Notes: generated by a model from the sequence alone, not told the origin. A DNA stretch of 35,845 nt from Betaproteobacteria bacterium (GCA_016868295.1 VGHJ01000026.1:1-35845), one strand, 5' to 3'. Counted from the stretch's first letter, positions 16,775 through 25,708 are shown. Made by a program: numbers and translations.

Positions 16775-18757
16775 ATGAAGCAGTCATCCATCACCCGGCG
16801 CCTTGCGCTGCTGGCGGCAGTGCCCATCGTCGCCCTGCTGGTCTCGTCGGGCATGCTGATACACGACAGCCATGGCCGCTACGCCAACGCCGCCCGTACC
16901 GGCGAGTTGATGTCGGCCGCCGTCTCGGCCGGCAACCTGATCCACCGCCTGCAGATCGAGCGCGGCTCGACGGCCGGCTTCCTCCAGTCGAAGGGCGAGA
17001 AATTCGCCGACGTGCTACCGAAATATCGCAGCGAAAGCGACGCGCGCCTGGCCGACTACCGCAAGTCCATCGCCGGCCTGTCGGCCGCGGCCATGCCCGG
17101 CCTGGGCAAGGCGCTCGATGCGGCGGGCGGCCAGCTCGACAAGCTCGCCGACCTGCGCGAGCGGGCCGGACGGCAGGCCCTTGCCGTGCCCGAGAGCACC
17201 GCCTACTACACCGCCACCATCGGCGCGCTGATCCAGGCCATGGACGCCGTGGCGCGGCACAACGGCGACGCCGCCATCGCCAAGCGCGCCGGCGCCTACC
17301 AGGCCTTCGTGCGCGCCAAGGAGAACGCCGGCCTGGAGCGGGCGCTGACCACGGCCGGCTTCGCCGCCAACAAGGTCGAGCCGGCGCAGTACCGCGCCAT
17401 CCTGGACAAGATCCACCGGCAGGAAGCCCTGCTCGACCTGTTCCGCGGCATGGCCGGGGAACGGGACAAGCAACAGCTCGCCACGCTTCTCGACGGTGCC
17501 GCCGCGCGCGAGGTGCAGCGCCTGCGCGGCATCATGGCCGAACGCGCCCTGCAGGGCGGCTTCGATGTCGACGCGACGGCGTGGTTCAAGCAGATCACCG
17601 ACAAGATCGACGGCATGCTGGAGATCGAGCAATCGCTGGCGCGGGAGATCGACGAGACCGCCCTCGGGTTCGTCGCCTCGGGCCGCGCCGCCGTGCTGGG
17701 GAACCTAACGCTGGCGCTCGTCGCGCTGGCGCTGGCGCTGGCCATCTCGTTCTGGGTGGCACGCGGTGTGCGGCGGCCGCTGGCGGCGGTCGTCGAAGCG
17801 ATCGAGCATACCGTCGCCCGCGACGACTTCACGCGCAGCGTCCCCGAGGAGGGCACGCTCGAGACGGCACGCGCCGGCAAGGCGCTCAACGCACTGCTGC
17901 AGAAATTCCGCGCCATTATCGCCGACGCCAAGGCCTCCAGCGAGAGCATCGCCGACGCCGCCCGCACGCTGGCCACCACCAGCGACCAGGTCACGCGCAG
18001 TTCGAGCGCGCAGGCGGAATCGTCCTCGTCGGTCGCCGCGGCGGTCGAGCAGGCCTCGGTCAGCGTCAGCGAGACGGCAGCCAACGCGCAGAGCGCCAAC
18101 GAGATCGTCACCAAGGCGCGCGCCGGCGTCGAGCACGCGCTGGACGTGATGTCGGAGACCGTCAGCAACGTGAACGGCATCGCCGACCTGATTCGCGCCT
18201 CGGGCGCAAGCGTCGGTCAGTTGGAGCAGAGCTCGCGGAAGATCGGCGGCATCGTCCAGGTGATCAAGGAGATCGCGGACCAGACCAACCTGCTGGCCTT
18301 GAATGCCGCCATCGAGGCGGCGCGCGCCGGCGAGCAGGGCCGCGGCTTCGCCGTGGTGGCCGACGAGGTAAGAAAGCTGGCCGAGCGCACTTCGCATGCC
18401 ACCGAGGAAATCGCCGGGCTGATCGGCGACATCCAGTCGCAGATCGGCGGCACGGTGTCCGGCATGCAGCAGGCGAATGCGCAGACCGCGCAGAGCCTCG
18501 ACTTCGTCGGCAGCACGGAAAACGCCCTGCGCGGCATCGGCCGGGATTCAGAGGAGGTGGCGATGAACGTGCGCAGCATCGCCGACGCCATCCGCGAGCA
18601 GGATGCGGCGATCCACCAGGTGGCCTCCAACATCGAGCGCATCGCGCAGATGACGGAGGAAAACAGTGCCGCGGCGGCCTCCAGCAGCGAAACCGCGAAA
18701 CACCTCGACGAACTGGCCGGCCGCCTGCGCGGCGCCGTGGCGCGCTACCGGGTTTGA
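16775..18757 (+). CDS. Methyl-accepting chemotaxis protein with NIT sensor domain
   Basis: This 660-residue chemoreceptor has a first transmembrane helix at residues 10-29 and a periplasmic domain of about 275 residues with [19 protein letters not shown], typical of NIT (nitrate/nitrite-sensing) domains. A second helix lies near 308-328, followed by HAMP and a long signalling coiled coil. The hairpin tip [20 protein letters not shown] near residue 500 would bind CheA and CheW. There is no C-terminal CheR-tethering pentapeptide. GGAGGAG precedes the start and a sigma-28 promoter lies upstream. Nitrate or nitrite is the usual ligand of this domain type, but the actual ligand cannot be read from the sequence. 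Confidence 0.92.
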   Translation: MKQSSITRRLALLAAVPIVALLVSSGMLIHDSHGRYANAARTGELMSAAVSAGNLIHRLQIERGSTAGFLQSKGEKFADVLPKYRSESDARLADYRKSIAGLSAAAMPGLGKALDAAGGQLDKLADLRERAGRQALAVPESTAYYTATIGALIQAMDAVARHNGDAAIAKRAGAYQAFVRAKENAGLERALTTAGFAANKVEPAQYRAILDKIHRQEALLDLFRGMAGERDKQQLATLLDGAAAREVQRLRGIMAERALQGGFDVDATAWFKQITDKIDGMLEIEQSLAREIDETALGFVASGRAAVLGNLTLALVALALALAISFWVARGVRRPLAAVVEAIEHTVARDDFTRSVPEEGTLETARAGKALNALLQKFRAIIADAKASSESIADAARTLATTSDQVTRSSSAQAESSSSVAAAVEQASVSVSETAANAQSANEIVTKARAGVEHALDVMSETVSNVNGIADLIRASGASVGQLEQSSRKIGGIVQVIKEIADQTNLLALNAAIEAARAGEQGRGFAVVADEVRKLAERTSHATEEIAGLIGDIQSQIGGTVSGMQQANAQTAQSLDFVGSTENALRGIGRDSEEVAMNVRSIADAIREQDAAIHQVASNIERIAQMTEENSAAAASSSETAKHLDELAGRLRGAVARYRV

Positions 18758-18782
18758 TGCCGCACGGCGGAGCCGCGCAGGC

Positions 18783-19694
18783 TCAGTCGTCGAAACTCTC
18801 GTCGCGGAAGTCCTCCTCGCGCGCCATTTGCTCGGCCGCCTCGCGCTCGGCCTGCTGGGCCTTCTCGCGCGACTGGGCGCGGCGCTTCTCCGCCGCCTCC
18901 TGGTGCAGGGCGATCGTCTCCTCGCCGAACAGCACCTGGCGCAGGAAGCGGTAGCCGAACTGCAGGAGCGCGGTTTCGCTTTCCAGCGTATCGCCGAGCA
19001 TCGCCTGGCTCTCGGCCTGCGGCACGTCATAGAGCTCGTTGAAGGGCCCGGAATCGACGAAGGCGCGGAAGGTGTCGATGTCGTAGCAGGTCATGAAGAA
19101 GAGCTGGCGGCTCTTCACCGAGGGCTTGCCCACGCTGGGGCCGGAGGACTTCTTCTTCAGCACCAGCTGGCGCCAGCCGCGGCCCTGCTCGTCGTATTCG
19201 ACGACGTCCTGCTCGCGGCGGTAGTCCTCGATGGTCAGCGTGCGCGGCTCGTCGTGGCCGAGGCAGTGCTCCTCCTTCACCAGGGCGTAGGCGTCGCGGT
19301 CGACGTACTCGTCCTGCTTGCGCATGGAGAGCAGCGCCACCGGATAGTAGCGGCAGGCGGTGGGGCGGTCCTCGTACACGCTGCAGCCTTCCGGCTTCAT
19401 GAACTGGCAGGCGCTGCCGCCGGCGACGGGCTTCAGCTTGATGCCGGCGATGCCGTCCTTCTCCAGCTCGTAGGGCACGGCGTACTGCTGCAGGAACTGC
19501 GCCGAGGCGAGCCCCAGGCGCCGCTTCAGGCGCAGGATGTCGTAGGGCGTGAGCGAGATGTCGATGTTGCTGCAGCAGGCGTTCCAGCAGTCGATGCCCT
19601 TGCGGCACCGGAACCGGATGGTCTTGGCGCCGTCGACCATCTCCGGCACGACGGGGCTGTTGAAGGGCAGGTCTTTCGGATCGGGGGTGCTCAT
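18783..19694 (-). CDS. YkgJ/UPF0153-family cysteine-cluster protein linked to aprBA
   Basis: This 303-residue protein has the zinc/iron-chelating cysteine cluster of the YkgJ family: CRKGIDCWNACCSN near residue 30, CQFMKPEGCSVYEDRPTACRYYP near 96-118, and a later Cys in EEHCLG. The last 40 residues are strongly charged and probably helical (EKRRAQSREKAQQAEREAAE). The ATG at 19694 has TTGAGG seven bases upstream and is preferred over an upstream TTG. Its ribosome site directly follows the T tract of the aprA hairpin, so it is the distal gene of the sat-aprBA unit. Function in this family is poorly known; a role in metal or cluster supply is speculation. Confidence 0.8.
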   Translation of the reverse strand: MSTPDPKDLPFNSPVVPEMVDGAKTIRFRCRKGIDCWNACCSNIDISLTPYDILRLKRRLGLASAQFLQQYAVPYELEKDGIAGIKLKPVAGGSACQFMKPEGCSVYEDRPTACRYYPVALLSMRKQDEYVDRDAYALVKEEHCLGHDEPRTLTIEDYRREQDVVEYDEQGRGWRQLVLKKKSSGPSVGKPSVKSRQLFFMTCYDIDTFRAFVDSGPFNELYDVPQAESQAMLGDTLESETALLQFGYRFLRQVLFGEETIALHQEAAEKRRAQSREKAQQAEREAAEQMAREEDFRDESFDD

Positions 19695-19707
19695 GGGGTG
19701 CCTCAAG

Positions 19708-19740
19708 AAAAAAAGCGGGCGCCCCTGATGGAGCGCCCGC
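19708..19740 (-). terminator. Terminator-like hairpin between aprA and the ykgJ-family gene
   Basis: On the minus strand an 8-base perfect stem (GCGGGCGC, 19740-19733, with 19722-19715) and a 10-base loop are followed directly by seven T residues (19714-19708). It starts 22 bases after the aprA stop codon. Its T tract lies one base before the ribosome binding region of the next gene, leaving no room for a separate promoter. Confidence 0.8.
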
Positions 19741-19762
19741 CCAGTTTACTACCGCGGACGGC

Positions 19763-21787
19763 TTAGTGCGCGGCCGCCTTGAACAGCTTCGACTTGTCGA
19801 CCAGGTCGACGTGCTTGCGCTTGAAGCAGGTCCACTTGTGGGTCTTCTTGTCGTACACTGAGTTCACGAAGCAGTGCCAGTTCTGCTCATCGACGAAGTT
19901 CTTGTCGGTGCGGTAGTAGAAGCCGGGGTAGCGGCTCTCCTCGCGGAACTGGATGTGCTTCATGTGCGCTTCGGCGGTCAGGATGCGGTGGTAGTTCTCC
20001 CAGGCCCGCAGCAGCTCGTGCAGGTCCTTGGCGCGCATCTTCTGCGAGTCTTCCTTCAGCATCTCCAGCTTCTCTTCGGCCACGGCAAGCATCTTGTCGT
20101 TGGTGTTGTAGTAGGTGGCGACGCCGGCGACGTACTCGTCCATGATCTTCTGCAGGCGGAACTGCAGCATCTTCGGCGTGATGTAGTTCGGGTTCACGTC
20201 GATGGCCGTGCTGTAGTCCTTGTGCTCGAGGAAGTTGCGCACCGGCTTGTAGATCGTCTCGGCGATCTGCTCGGCCGTCTCGTCGAACTCGGGCTTCAGG
20301 TTGGCGTTGTCGAGGCAGTACTTGACCATCGCCTTCGAGGCCAGGCGGCCTTCGGTGTGCGAGCCGGAAGAGAACTTGTGGCCCGAGGCGCCGACGCCGT
20401 CGCCGGCGGTGAACAGGCCCTTGACCGTGGTCATCGAGCGGTAGCCCCAGTTCCAGCCCTGCGGCAGGTGCGCCGGCACGCCGGGCAGTTCCTCGGCGGT
20501 CGGTGCGCCGACGTCGGTCGGGCCGGAGACCCAGATGCCGCAGCAGCCGGAGTGCGAGCCGAGCAGGTAGGGCTCGGTCGGCATCAGCTCGGACATCTTC
20601 TTCTCGGGCTCGATGTTCTCGCCGACCCAGATGCCGCACTGGCCGATGCACATGTCGAGGAAGTCTTCCCAGGCTTCCGCCTCGAGGTGCTTGACTTCCT
20701 TCGGCGTCAGGGTCTCGCGCAGCTTGGCCAGCGCGGTGACGGTGTCCATGTAGATCGGGCCGCGGCCTTCCTTCATCTCTTTCAGCATGAGGTGGTTGCG
20801 CAGGCAGGAGGCGGGAACGGCGGCCTGCCCGTAGGGCGGGTAGTCGTTCAGCATCTCCTTGTTCTTGACCATGTAGTCCTCGCCGTAGGCGTTGGCGGCC
20901 TTGGCCTTGAAGAGCAGGAACCAGGCGCCGACCGGGCCGTAGCCGTCCTTGAAGCGGGCCGGAACGAAGCGGTTTTCCATCATGGTCAGCTCGGCGCCGG
21001 CCTCGGCAGCCATGGCGTAGGTGCTGCCGGCGTTCCACACCGGGTACCAGGCGCGGCCCGTGCCTTCACCGACGGAGCGGGGACGGAACAGGTTCACGCA
21101 GCCGCCCGCGGCGAGCAGGATGGCCTTGGCCTTGTAGATGTAGATCTTGTTCTCGCGCACCGAGAAGCCGGCGGCGCCGGCGATGCGGGAGGGATCGTTC
21201 TTGTCGTTGATCAGGTGCACGATGAAGACGCGCTCCTGGATGCGGTCCAGGCCCAGCGCCTTCTTGGCGGCCTCGGCGACGATCCACTTGTAGGACTCGC
21301 CGTTGATCATGATCTGCCACTTGCCCGAACGAACCGGCTTGCCGCCGTCCTTGAGCGCCGGCAGGCCTTCGCGCTGCGACTCGGCGCCGTCGTGGCGCAC
21401 GCCGTCGGCGTCGGTCTTCCAGATCGGCAGGCCCCACTCCTCGAAGAGGTGCACGGAGTCGTCGACGTTGCGGCCAAGGTCGTAGGCGAGGTCGTCGCGG
21501 GTGATGCCCATCAGGTCGTTGGAGACCATGCGGGCGTAGTCGGCCGGATCCTGCTCGGAGCCGATGTAGGTGTTGATGGCGGACAGGCCCTGGGCCACGG
21601 CGCCGGAGCGGTCCATGGCGGCCTTGTCGACCAGCTTGATCTTGAGTTCCTTGCCGGTCTCGGCCTTGACGGCCTCGGCCCAGCGCATGATCTCGTAGCC
21701 GGCGCCGCAGCAGGCCATGCCGCCGCCGATGAGGAGGATGTCCACTTCTTCCTGGACGATCTCGGGTTTGTCGAATGTTCCAGACAT
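19763..21787 (-). CDS. aprA: Adenylylsulfate reductase alpha subunit AprA
   Basis: This 674-residue flavoprotein of the fumarate-reductase-like family begins with EVDILLIGGGMACCGAGYEI, the FAD-binding strand and loop of AprA. RSGAVAQGLSAINTYIG follows near residue 80, and SSGSHTEGRLASKAMVKYC near residue 470. The length is normal. AprA with AprB interconverts AMP plus sulfite and APS; in this setting the APS-forming (sulfite-oxidising) direction is expected. The start is the ATG at 21787, with AAGG eight bases upstream; a GTG three codons earlier is less likely. It lies 37 bases after aprB. No aprM membrane-anchor gene is adjacent, in keeping with use of Qmo as electron partner. Confidence 0.95.
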   Translation of the reverse strand: MSGTFDKPEIVQEEVDILLIGGGMACCGAGYEIMRWAEAVKAETGKELKIKLVDKAAMDRSGAVAQGLSAINTYIGSEQDPADYARMVSNDLMGITRDDLAYDLGRNVDDSVHLFEEWGLPIWKTDADGVRHDGAESQREGLPALKDGGKPVRSGKWQIMINGESYKWIVAEAAKKALGLDRIQERVFIVHLINDKNDPSRIAGAAGFSVRENKIYIYKAKAILLAAGGCVNLFRPRSVGEGTGRAWYPVWNAGSTYAMAAEAGAELTMMENRFVPARFKDGYGPVGAWFLLFKAKAANAYGEDYMVKNKEMLNDYPPYGQAAVPASCLRNHLMLKEMKEGRGPIYMDTVTALAKLRETLTPKEVKHLEAEAWEDFLDMCIGQCGIWVGENIEPEKKMSELMPTEPYLLGSHSGCCGIWVSGPTDVGAPTAEELPGVPAHLPQGWNWGYRSMTTVKGLFTAGDGVGASGHKFSSGSHTEGRLASKAMVKYCLDNANLKPEFDETAEQIAETIYKPVRNFLEHKDYSTAIDVNPNYITPKMLQFRLQKIMDEYVAGVATYYNTNDKMLAVAEEKLEMLKEDSQKMRAKDLHELLRAWENYHRILTAEAHMKHIQFREESRYPGFYYRTDKNFVDEQNWHCFVNSVYDKKTHKWTCFKRKHVDLVDKSKLFKAAAH

Positions 21788-21824
21788 TGCAGTCACCTTA
21801 TCGAATGGGTTGTCGGTTCGCCGC

Positions 21825-22301
21825 TTACTTCACGCGGATCAGTTCGTCGGGCCGGCCGGCACGGTAGCCGCCCATGACGTCCTTGGTGAAGACGCCGGGC
21901 TTGTCCAGGTCCGCCATCTTCGGCATCGGCTTGCCGCCGAACGGGTCGATCGAGCCCTCGGCCGTGGTGCGGATGGGGAACTTGAAGCGCTTGATGGTGC
22001 CGTTGCGGAACTTGATGGTCCACATGATGGAGTCGGAACCGCGCAGGGGCTGCACCGAGCCGCCGAGCGGCACGATGTCGGCGTAGTGGCGCGCCTCGAT
22101 GGCGTTCTGCGGGCAGATCTTGACGCAGGAGTAGCACTCCCAGCACTGCTCCGGCTCCTGGTTGAAGGCCTTCATGGCATGGCCGGTTTCCGAACCGTCC
22201 TTGTCCAGCTTCATCAGGTTGTGCGGGCAGATGTACATGCACGCGGTCTTGTCCTGGCCCTTGCAGCCATCGCATTTCTCGGTACGAACAAAGGTTGGCA
22301 T
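21825..22301 (-). CDS. aprB: Adenylylsulfate reductase beta subunit AprB
   Basis: This 158-residue protein has two [4Fe-4S] sites made of C10, C13, C21 and C25 (CDGCKGQDKTACMYICP) and C53, C56, C59 and C63 (CWECYSCVKICP). A tail of about 90 residues follows that in known structures wraps around AprA. It passes electrons from the AprA flavin to the Qmo complex. AGGAGAAGG lies just before the ATG and touches the T tract of the hairpin behind sat. It heads the aprBA pair. Confidence 0.96.
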   Translation of the reverse strand: MPTFVRTEKCDGCKGQDKTACMYICPHNLMKLDKDGSETGHAMKAFNQEPEQCWECYSCVKICPQNAIEARHYADIVPLGGSVQPLRGSDSIMWTIKFRNGTIKRFKFPIRTTAEGSIDPFGGKPMPKMADLDKPGVFTKDVMGGYRAGRPDELIRVK

Positions 22302-22313
22302 TTTCCTTCTCCT

Positions 22314-22345
22314 AAAAAAACGACGCCGGCACCCTTGTGCCGGCG
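22314..22345 (-). terminator. Terminator-like hairpin between sat and aprB
   Basis: On the minus strand a 9-base perfect stem (CGCCGGCAC, 22345-22337, with 22332-22324) and a 4-base loop are followed by TCG and seven T residues (22320-22314). It begins 10 bases after the sat stop codon and ends against the aprB ribosome binding site. Only 12 bases separate the T tract from the aprB start codon, so aprBA transcripts must run through it. Confidence 0.82.
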
Positions 22346-22355
22346 CGAACCAAAA

Positions 22356-23564
22356 TCAGCGCGCCGAGTGGCCGACGAGCTTGACTTCAACTTTCTCGGT
22401 GAGCCCGGCGTAGTACGCGCGCAGGATCTCCAGCACTTCCGGCCTGGAGAACTCCGCCGGCACGTCGCCGCCCTCCGAGAGCATCTTGCGCAGCTTGGTG
22501 CCGGAGAGCAGCAGCCGGTCGGCGTCGCCGTGCGGGCAGGTGCGCGCCGAGGCCATGCCACCGCACTTGTAGCACCAGAAGGTCCAGTCGATCTTCAGCG
22601 GCTGCGTCTCGAGCGAGCCCTTCGGGATCTCGTCGAAGATGTGGTGCGCGTCGAAGGGGCCGTAGTAGCTGCCCACGCCGGCGTGGTCGCGGCCGACGAT
22701 GAGGTGCGAGCAGCCGTAGTTCTGGCGGAACAGGGCGTGCAGCAGCGCCTCGCGCGGGCCGGCGTAGCGCATGTCGAGCGGATAGCCGGCCTGCACCACG
22801 GTCTTCTTGACGAAATAGTGCTCGGCCAGCGTGGCGATCGCATTGGAACGCACGTCGGCGGGAATGTCGCCGGGCTTGAGGTTGCCGAGCAGCGAATGGA
22901 TCAGCACGCCGTCGCAGGTCTCGATGGCCACCTTGGCCAGGTACTCGTGCGAGCGGTGCATCGGGTTGCGCGTCTGGAAGGCGGCCACTTTCGACCAGCC
23001 GTAGGACTCGAACAGGGCGCGCGTCTGCGCCGGGGTCATGAAGAGCTCGCCGTATTTCGAGGGGAACTCGGCCTGCGAGAGCACCTTCACCGGGCCGGCG
23101 AGGTTCACGTCGCCCTGCTCCATCACCATCTTGACGCCGGGGTGCTCGAGGTCGGTGGTCTTGAAGACCATGGCGCACTCGTGCGCCTTGTCGATCTTGT
23201 ACTTCTCGGTGACCTTCAGGGTGGCGAGGATCTCGCCCGAGTCCGGATCGAGCAGCGCCACGTCGGAACCGGTCTTGATGCCGTCGGCGAGGACCTCGTC
23301 GGTAGACAGCGTGATGGGGATCGGCCAGAACAGGCCGTTGGCCATCTTCATGCCGTCGCACACGCCCTGCCAGTCGCTGTGCGTCATGAAGCCGTCGAGC
23401 GGCGTGAAGCCGCCGATGCCCAGCATGATGATGTCGCCCTTCTCGCGCGAGCTGACCTTGATCTTCGGCAGCGCCTGGGCGCGCGCCAGTTCGGCCTTCA
23501 GCGCCTCTCCGGCGAGCAACAGGGGCCTCAGCGACCCCCCGCCGTGCGGATTGACCAGTGCCAT
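22356..23564 (-). CDS. sat: ATP sulfurylase (dissimilatory type)
   Basis: This 402-residue homomeric ATP sulfurylase carries [11 protein letters not shown] at residues 197-207 (sulfate/ATP site), GRDHAGVG near 290, and a cysteine motif C331-x2-C334-x8-C343-x-H345 resembling the zinc site of bacterial and archaeal Sat. With AprBA it would turn APS and pyrophosphate into ATP and sulfate, giving substrate-level phosphorylation during sulfite oxidation. The ATG at 23564 is supported by GGGAGGAG; an upstream start is not needed. It heads sat-aprBA-ykgJ. The 144-base upstream region is A/T-rich and contains a long dyad at 23677-23706. Confidence 0.95.
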   Translation of the reverse strand: MALVNPHGGGSLRPLLLAGEALKAELARAQALPKIKVSSREKGDIIMLGIGGFTPLDGFMTHSDWQGVCDGMKMANGLFWPIPITLSTDEVLADGIKTGSDVALLDPDSGEILATLKVTEKYKIDKAHECAMVFKTTDLEHPGVKMVMEQGDVNLAGPVKVLSQAEFPSKYGELFMTPAQTRALFESYGWSKVAAFQTRNPMHRSHEYLAKVAIETCDGVLIHSLLGNLKPGDIPADVRSNAIATLAEHYFVKKTVVQAGYPLDMRYAGPREALLHALFRQNYGCSHLIVGRDHAGVGSYYGPFDAHHIFDEIPKGSLETQPLKIDWTFWCYKCGGMASARTCPHGDADRLLLSGTKLRKMLSEGGDVPAEFSRPEVLEILRAYYAGLTEKVEVKLVGHSAR

Positions 23565-23676
23565 TGCGTCTCCTCCCTGAATTCGCCTTATTCGAGTCCG
23601 TGCGAAGGTTAACACTTCCGGGAAAACGCAATAATCGTTTTATTTTATTGGGAAATAGGAGGGGTCGATTTTTTGA

Positions 23677-23706
23677 CCTGTATCAACATAAACATGTTGA
23701 TGCAGG
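23677..23706. promoter_or_regulatory. 30-base interrupted dyad upstream of sat
   Basis: The arms CCTG-T-ATCAACAT and ATGTTGAT-G-CAGG are complementary except for one T/G position and enclose AAAC. It lies 112-142 bases before the sat start and three bases after the end of the BepA-like gene. No T tract follows on the minus strand, so an operator is as likely as a weak terminator of the protease gene. The half-sites contain TTGAT, as in FNR-type sites, but are arranged outward. Confidence 0.5.
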
Positions 23707-23708
23707 GT

Positions 23709-25145
23709 TCAGAAGGGCGGTTTCTGCTTCATTTCCTCGGCCTGGCGGGCCCGCAGTTCGCGCAGGCGGGCATCGACCTGGGAGTGTTCGAAGAAGTCGC
23801 CGTCGCCCGCCTGCTGCGCCAGCTCGAGCTGCTGGATGGCCGGAACGAGCTGGCCGCGCAAGGCGTACAGCTCGGCCTGGGCACGATGCTGATGCAGGCG
23901 CTTGCCGAGCGCGGCGTAGCTCTTCGCCTGGAGGCCGTGCAGGGTGGCGTCCGAGGGCGTCAACTGCAATTCGTCCGTGGCCGTCTTCAGCGCCTCCTGC
24001 GGCTGCCCGGCCGCCACCAGGGCATCGATCTGGCCGTAGAGCAGCGCCTTGTTGCGCGAATGGCGCGCGCGGGCATCCCGGTACAGCGCCAGCGCACCCG
24101 CCTGATCGCCCCGGCCCATCATCACATGGGCGGCGATGGATTCGATCATGGGCGAAACCGCCTTCAGGCGCCGCAGCTCGCCGATTTCCCGCTCGGCCGC
24201 GGGATACTGCTTGGCGAGGAACAGCGCAACGGCATGGCCATAGCGGGCGGACGCCTCGGACAGATATTTGCGCTCGCGCAACTGCGCTTCGAACTCGACG
24301 ATGGCATCCTGGGGCGACCCCTGGGTGGCGCGCAGCTTGGCGCGCACCAGCTGGAACTCCAGCGTGTCCGCCACCTGCCGGTAGTGCGCCTGAAGGATGC
24401 GGTTCTCCATGTCGCTGATGCGCTCGGTGGTGAGCGGATGGGTGCGCAGGTAGCCGGGCGCGTTGTTCTCGTAGAGACGACCGTATTTCTGCATGCGCTC
24501 GAAGAAGCTGCCCATGCCGCGCACGTCGAAGCCGGCCCGCTCCAGCGTCTGGATGCCGATGCGGTCGGCCTCTCGCTCGAATTCGCGCGAATAGTTGAGC
24601 ACGGTCTGCACGCCGGCTGCGGTGCCGGCGACGGCCGCCGCCTGGGCCGCATCCGGGCTGGAGCGCGCCGCCAGGATCGCCACCGCCATGGCCAGCCAGG
24701 ACGCCACCTGGGCCTGGTTCTGCTTGCCCACCAGGCGCGCCAGGTGCTTCTGCGTGACGTGGGCGATTTCATGCGCCAGCACCCCGGCCAGTTCGGACTC
24801 GGACTGCGCCGCCAGGATGAGGCCGCTATGCACGCCGATGTAGCCTCCCGGCAGGGCGAAGGCGTTCAGGGTGGCATCGCGGATGGCGAAGAACTGGAAA
24901 TGGCGCCCCGACTCGGGCGTCGCCGCCGAAAGCCGCGTACCGAGGGTGTTCAAGTAGTCCTCGACTTCCACGTCGTCGATGTAGCTCCGCTCGCGCAGGC
25001 GGATGTCGCGCATGATCGCCTCGCCGATGCGCCGCTCCATGTGGGGTGGCAGGTCGGCCGACGAGACATCGCCCAGGTCGGGCAGGTCCTGGGCCAGCAC
25101 GGCCGGCGCAAGGGCGGCCAGCAACAGCAGGGCTCTCAATTTCAT
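23709..25145 (-). CDS. bepA: BepA-like periplasmic M48 metalloprotease with TPR repeats
   Basis: This 478-residue protein is close to E. coli BepA (487). A signal peptide (MKLRALLLLAALAPAVLAQ) should be cleaved after residue 18. The zinc-protease motif HEIAH lies at 125-129, with the third ligand region EFEREADRIG near residue 190. The C-terminal 200 residues form tetratricopeptide-type helices. BepA helps assemble or degrade outer-membrane proteins such as LptD. The ATG at 25145 is chosen because it starts the signal peptide. TATCAT lies only seven bases upstream and may be a -10 element of a nearly leaderless message. It is divergent from the response regulator gene. Confidence 0.9.
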   Translation of the reverse strand: MKLRALLLLAALAPAVLAQDLPDLGDVSSADLPPHMERRIGEAIMRDIRLRERSYIDDVEVEDYLNTLGTRLSAATPESGRHFQFFAIRDATLNAFALPGGYIGVHSGLILAAQSESELAGVLAHEIAHVTQKHLARLVGKQNQAQVASWLAMAVAILAARSSPDAAQAAAVAGTAAGVQTVLNYSREFEREADRIGIQTLERAGFDVRGMGSFFERMQKYGRLYENNAPGYLRTHPLTTERISDMENRILQAHYRQVADTLEFQLVRAKLRATQGSPQDAIVEFEAQLRERKYLSEASARYGHAVALFLAKQYPAAEREIGELRRLKAVSPMIESIAAHVMMGRGDQAGALALYRDARARHSRNKALLYGQIDALVAAGQPQEALKTATDELQLTPSDATLHGLQAKSYAALGKRLHQHRAQAELYALRGQLVPAIQQLELAQQAGDGDFFEHSQVDARLRELRARQAEEMKQKPPF

Positions 25146-25170
25146 CGTCGGTATGATACCTTGCCACCCA

Positions 25171-25187
25171 AGGGGGCTCGGCCCCCT
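25171..25187. repeat. 7-base perfect GC hairpin between bepA and the response regulator gene
   Basis: AGGGGGC and GCCCCCT flank TCG. It lies in the 101-base divergent gap and resembles the GC-rich palindromes found at 25709-30952. Its role is unknown. Confidence 0.5.
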
Positions 25188-25246
25188 CAAGTTCGGCTAG
25201 AATTGGCCGAAAAGTCTATTGATCATTCCTTTACGCAAAGGTTCGC

Positions 25247-25696
25247 GTGAGCGCACATTCCATCCTGCTGGCCGAGGATTCGCCCGAGGACGCCCGGCTC
25301 ATCCTGAATGCGCTGCAGCCAGCGATCACCGAGGAGATGGTCGCCCTCTGCGGCGACGGCGTCGAGGCGCTGGATTACCTCTTCGCGCGCAACGCCCATG
25401 CCGGGCGGGCGGGCGAGGAGCTTCCCTGCGTCGCCCTGCTCGACCTGAACCTGCCGAAGGTGAACGGCCTCGAGGTGCTGCGCGAGCTGCGCGAGAACCC
25501 GCGCACGCGACTCCTGCCGGTGGTAATCCTCTCCGCCTCTTCGGAGCAGCGCGACGTGCGCGCCGCCGCCCTGCTCGGCGCCAACAGCTATGTGCGCAAG
25601 CCGCTCGACTATGGCCGGCTGCGCGAGACGGTCGAGCTGCTCGGGCGCTACTGGATCGATCTCAACGTCCCGCCCCCGGTCTCGATCGCCGCCTGA
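25247..25696 (+). CDS. Single-domain response regulator, Rcp1-like
   Basis: This 149-residue protein consists of one receiver domain and no output domain. The acidic pair E10-D11, phosphoacceptor Asp66 (ALLDLNLPKVNG), a Ser/Ala switch in ILSASSEQ and Lys118 (VRKPLDYG) are all present. The LNLPKVNGLEVL pattern and the longer loop before Asp66 are typical of Rcp1-type regulators that serve phytochrome-like PAS kinases. The GTG start has AAAGG five bases upstream, and no ATG is available. No kinase is adjacent; the kinase at 13568-16561 has the matching type of phosphotransfer domain, so a partnership is possible but inferred. Confidence 0.88.
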   Translation: MSAHSILLAEDSPEDARLILNALQPAITEEMVALCGDGVEALDYLFARNAHAGRAGEELPCVALLDLNLPKVNGLEVLRELRENPRTRLLPVVILSASSEQRDVRAAALLGANSYVRKPLDYGRLRETVELLGRYWIDLNVPPPVSIAA

Positions 25697-25708
25697 GATG
25701 ACGACCTA

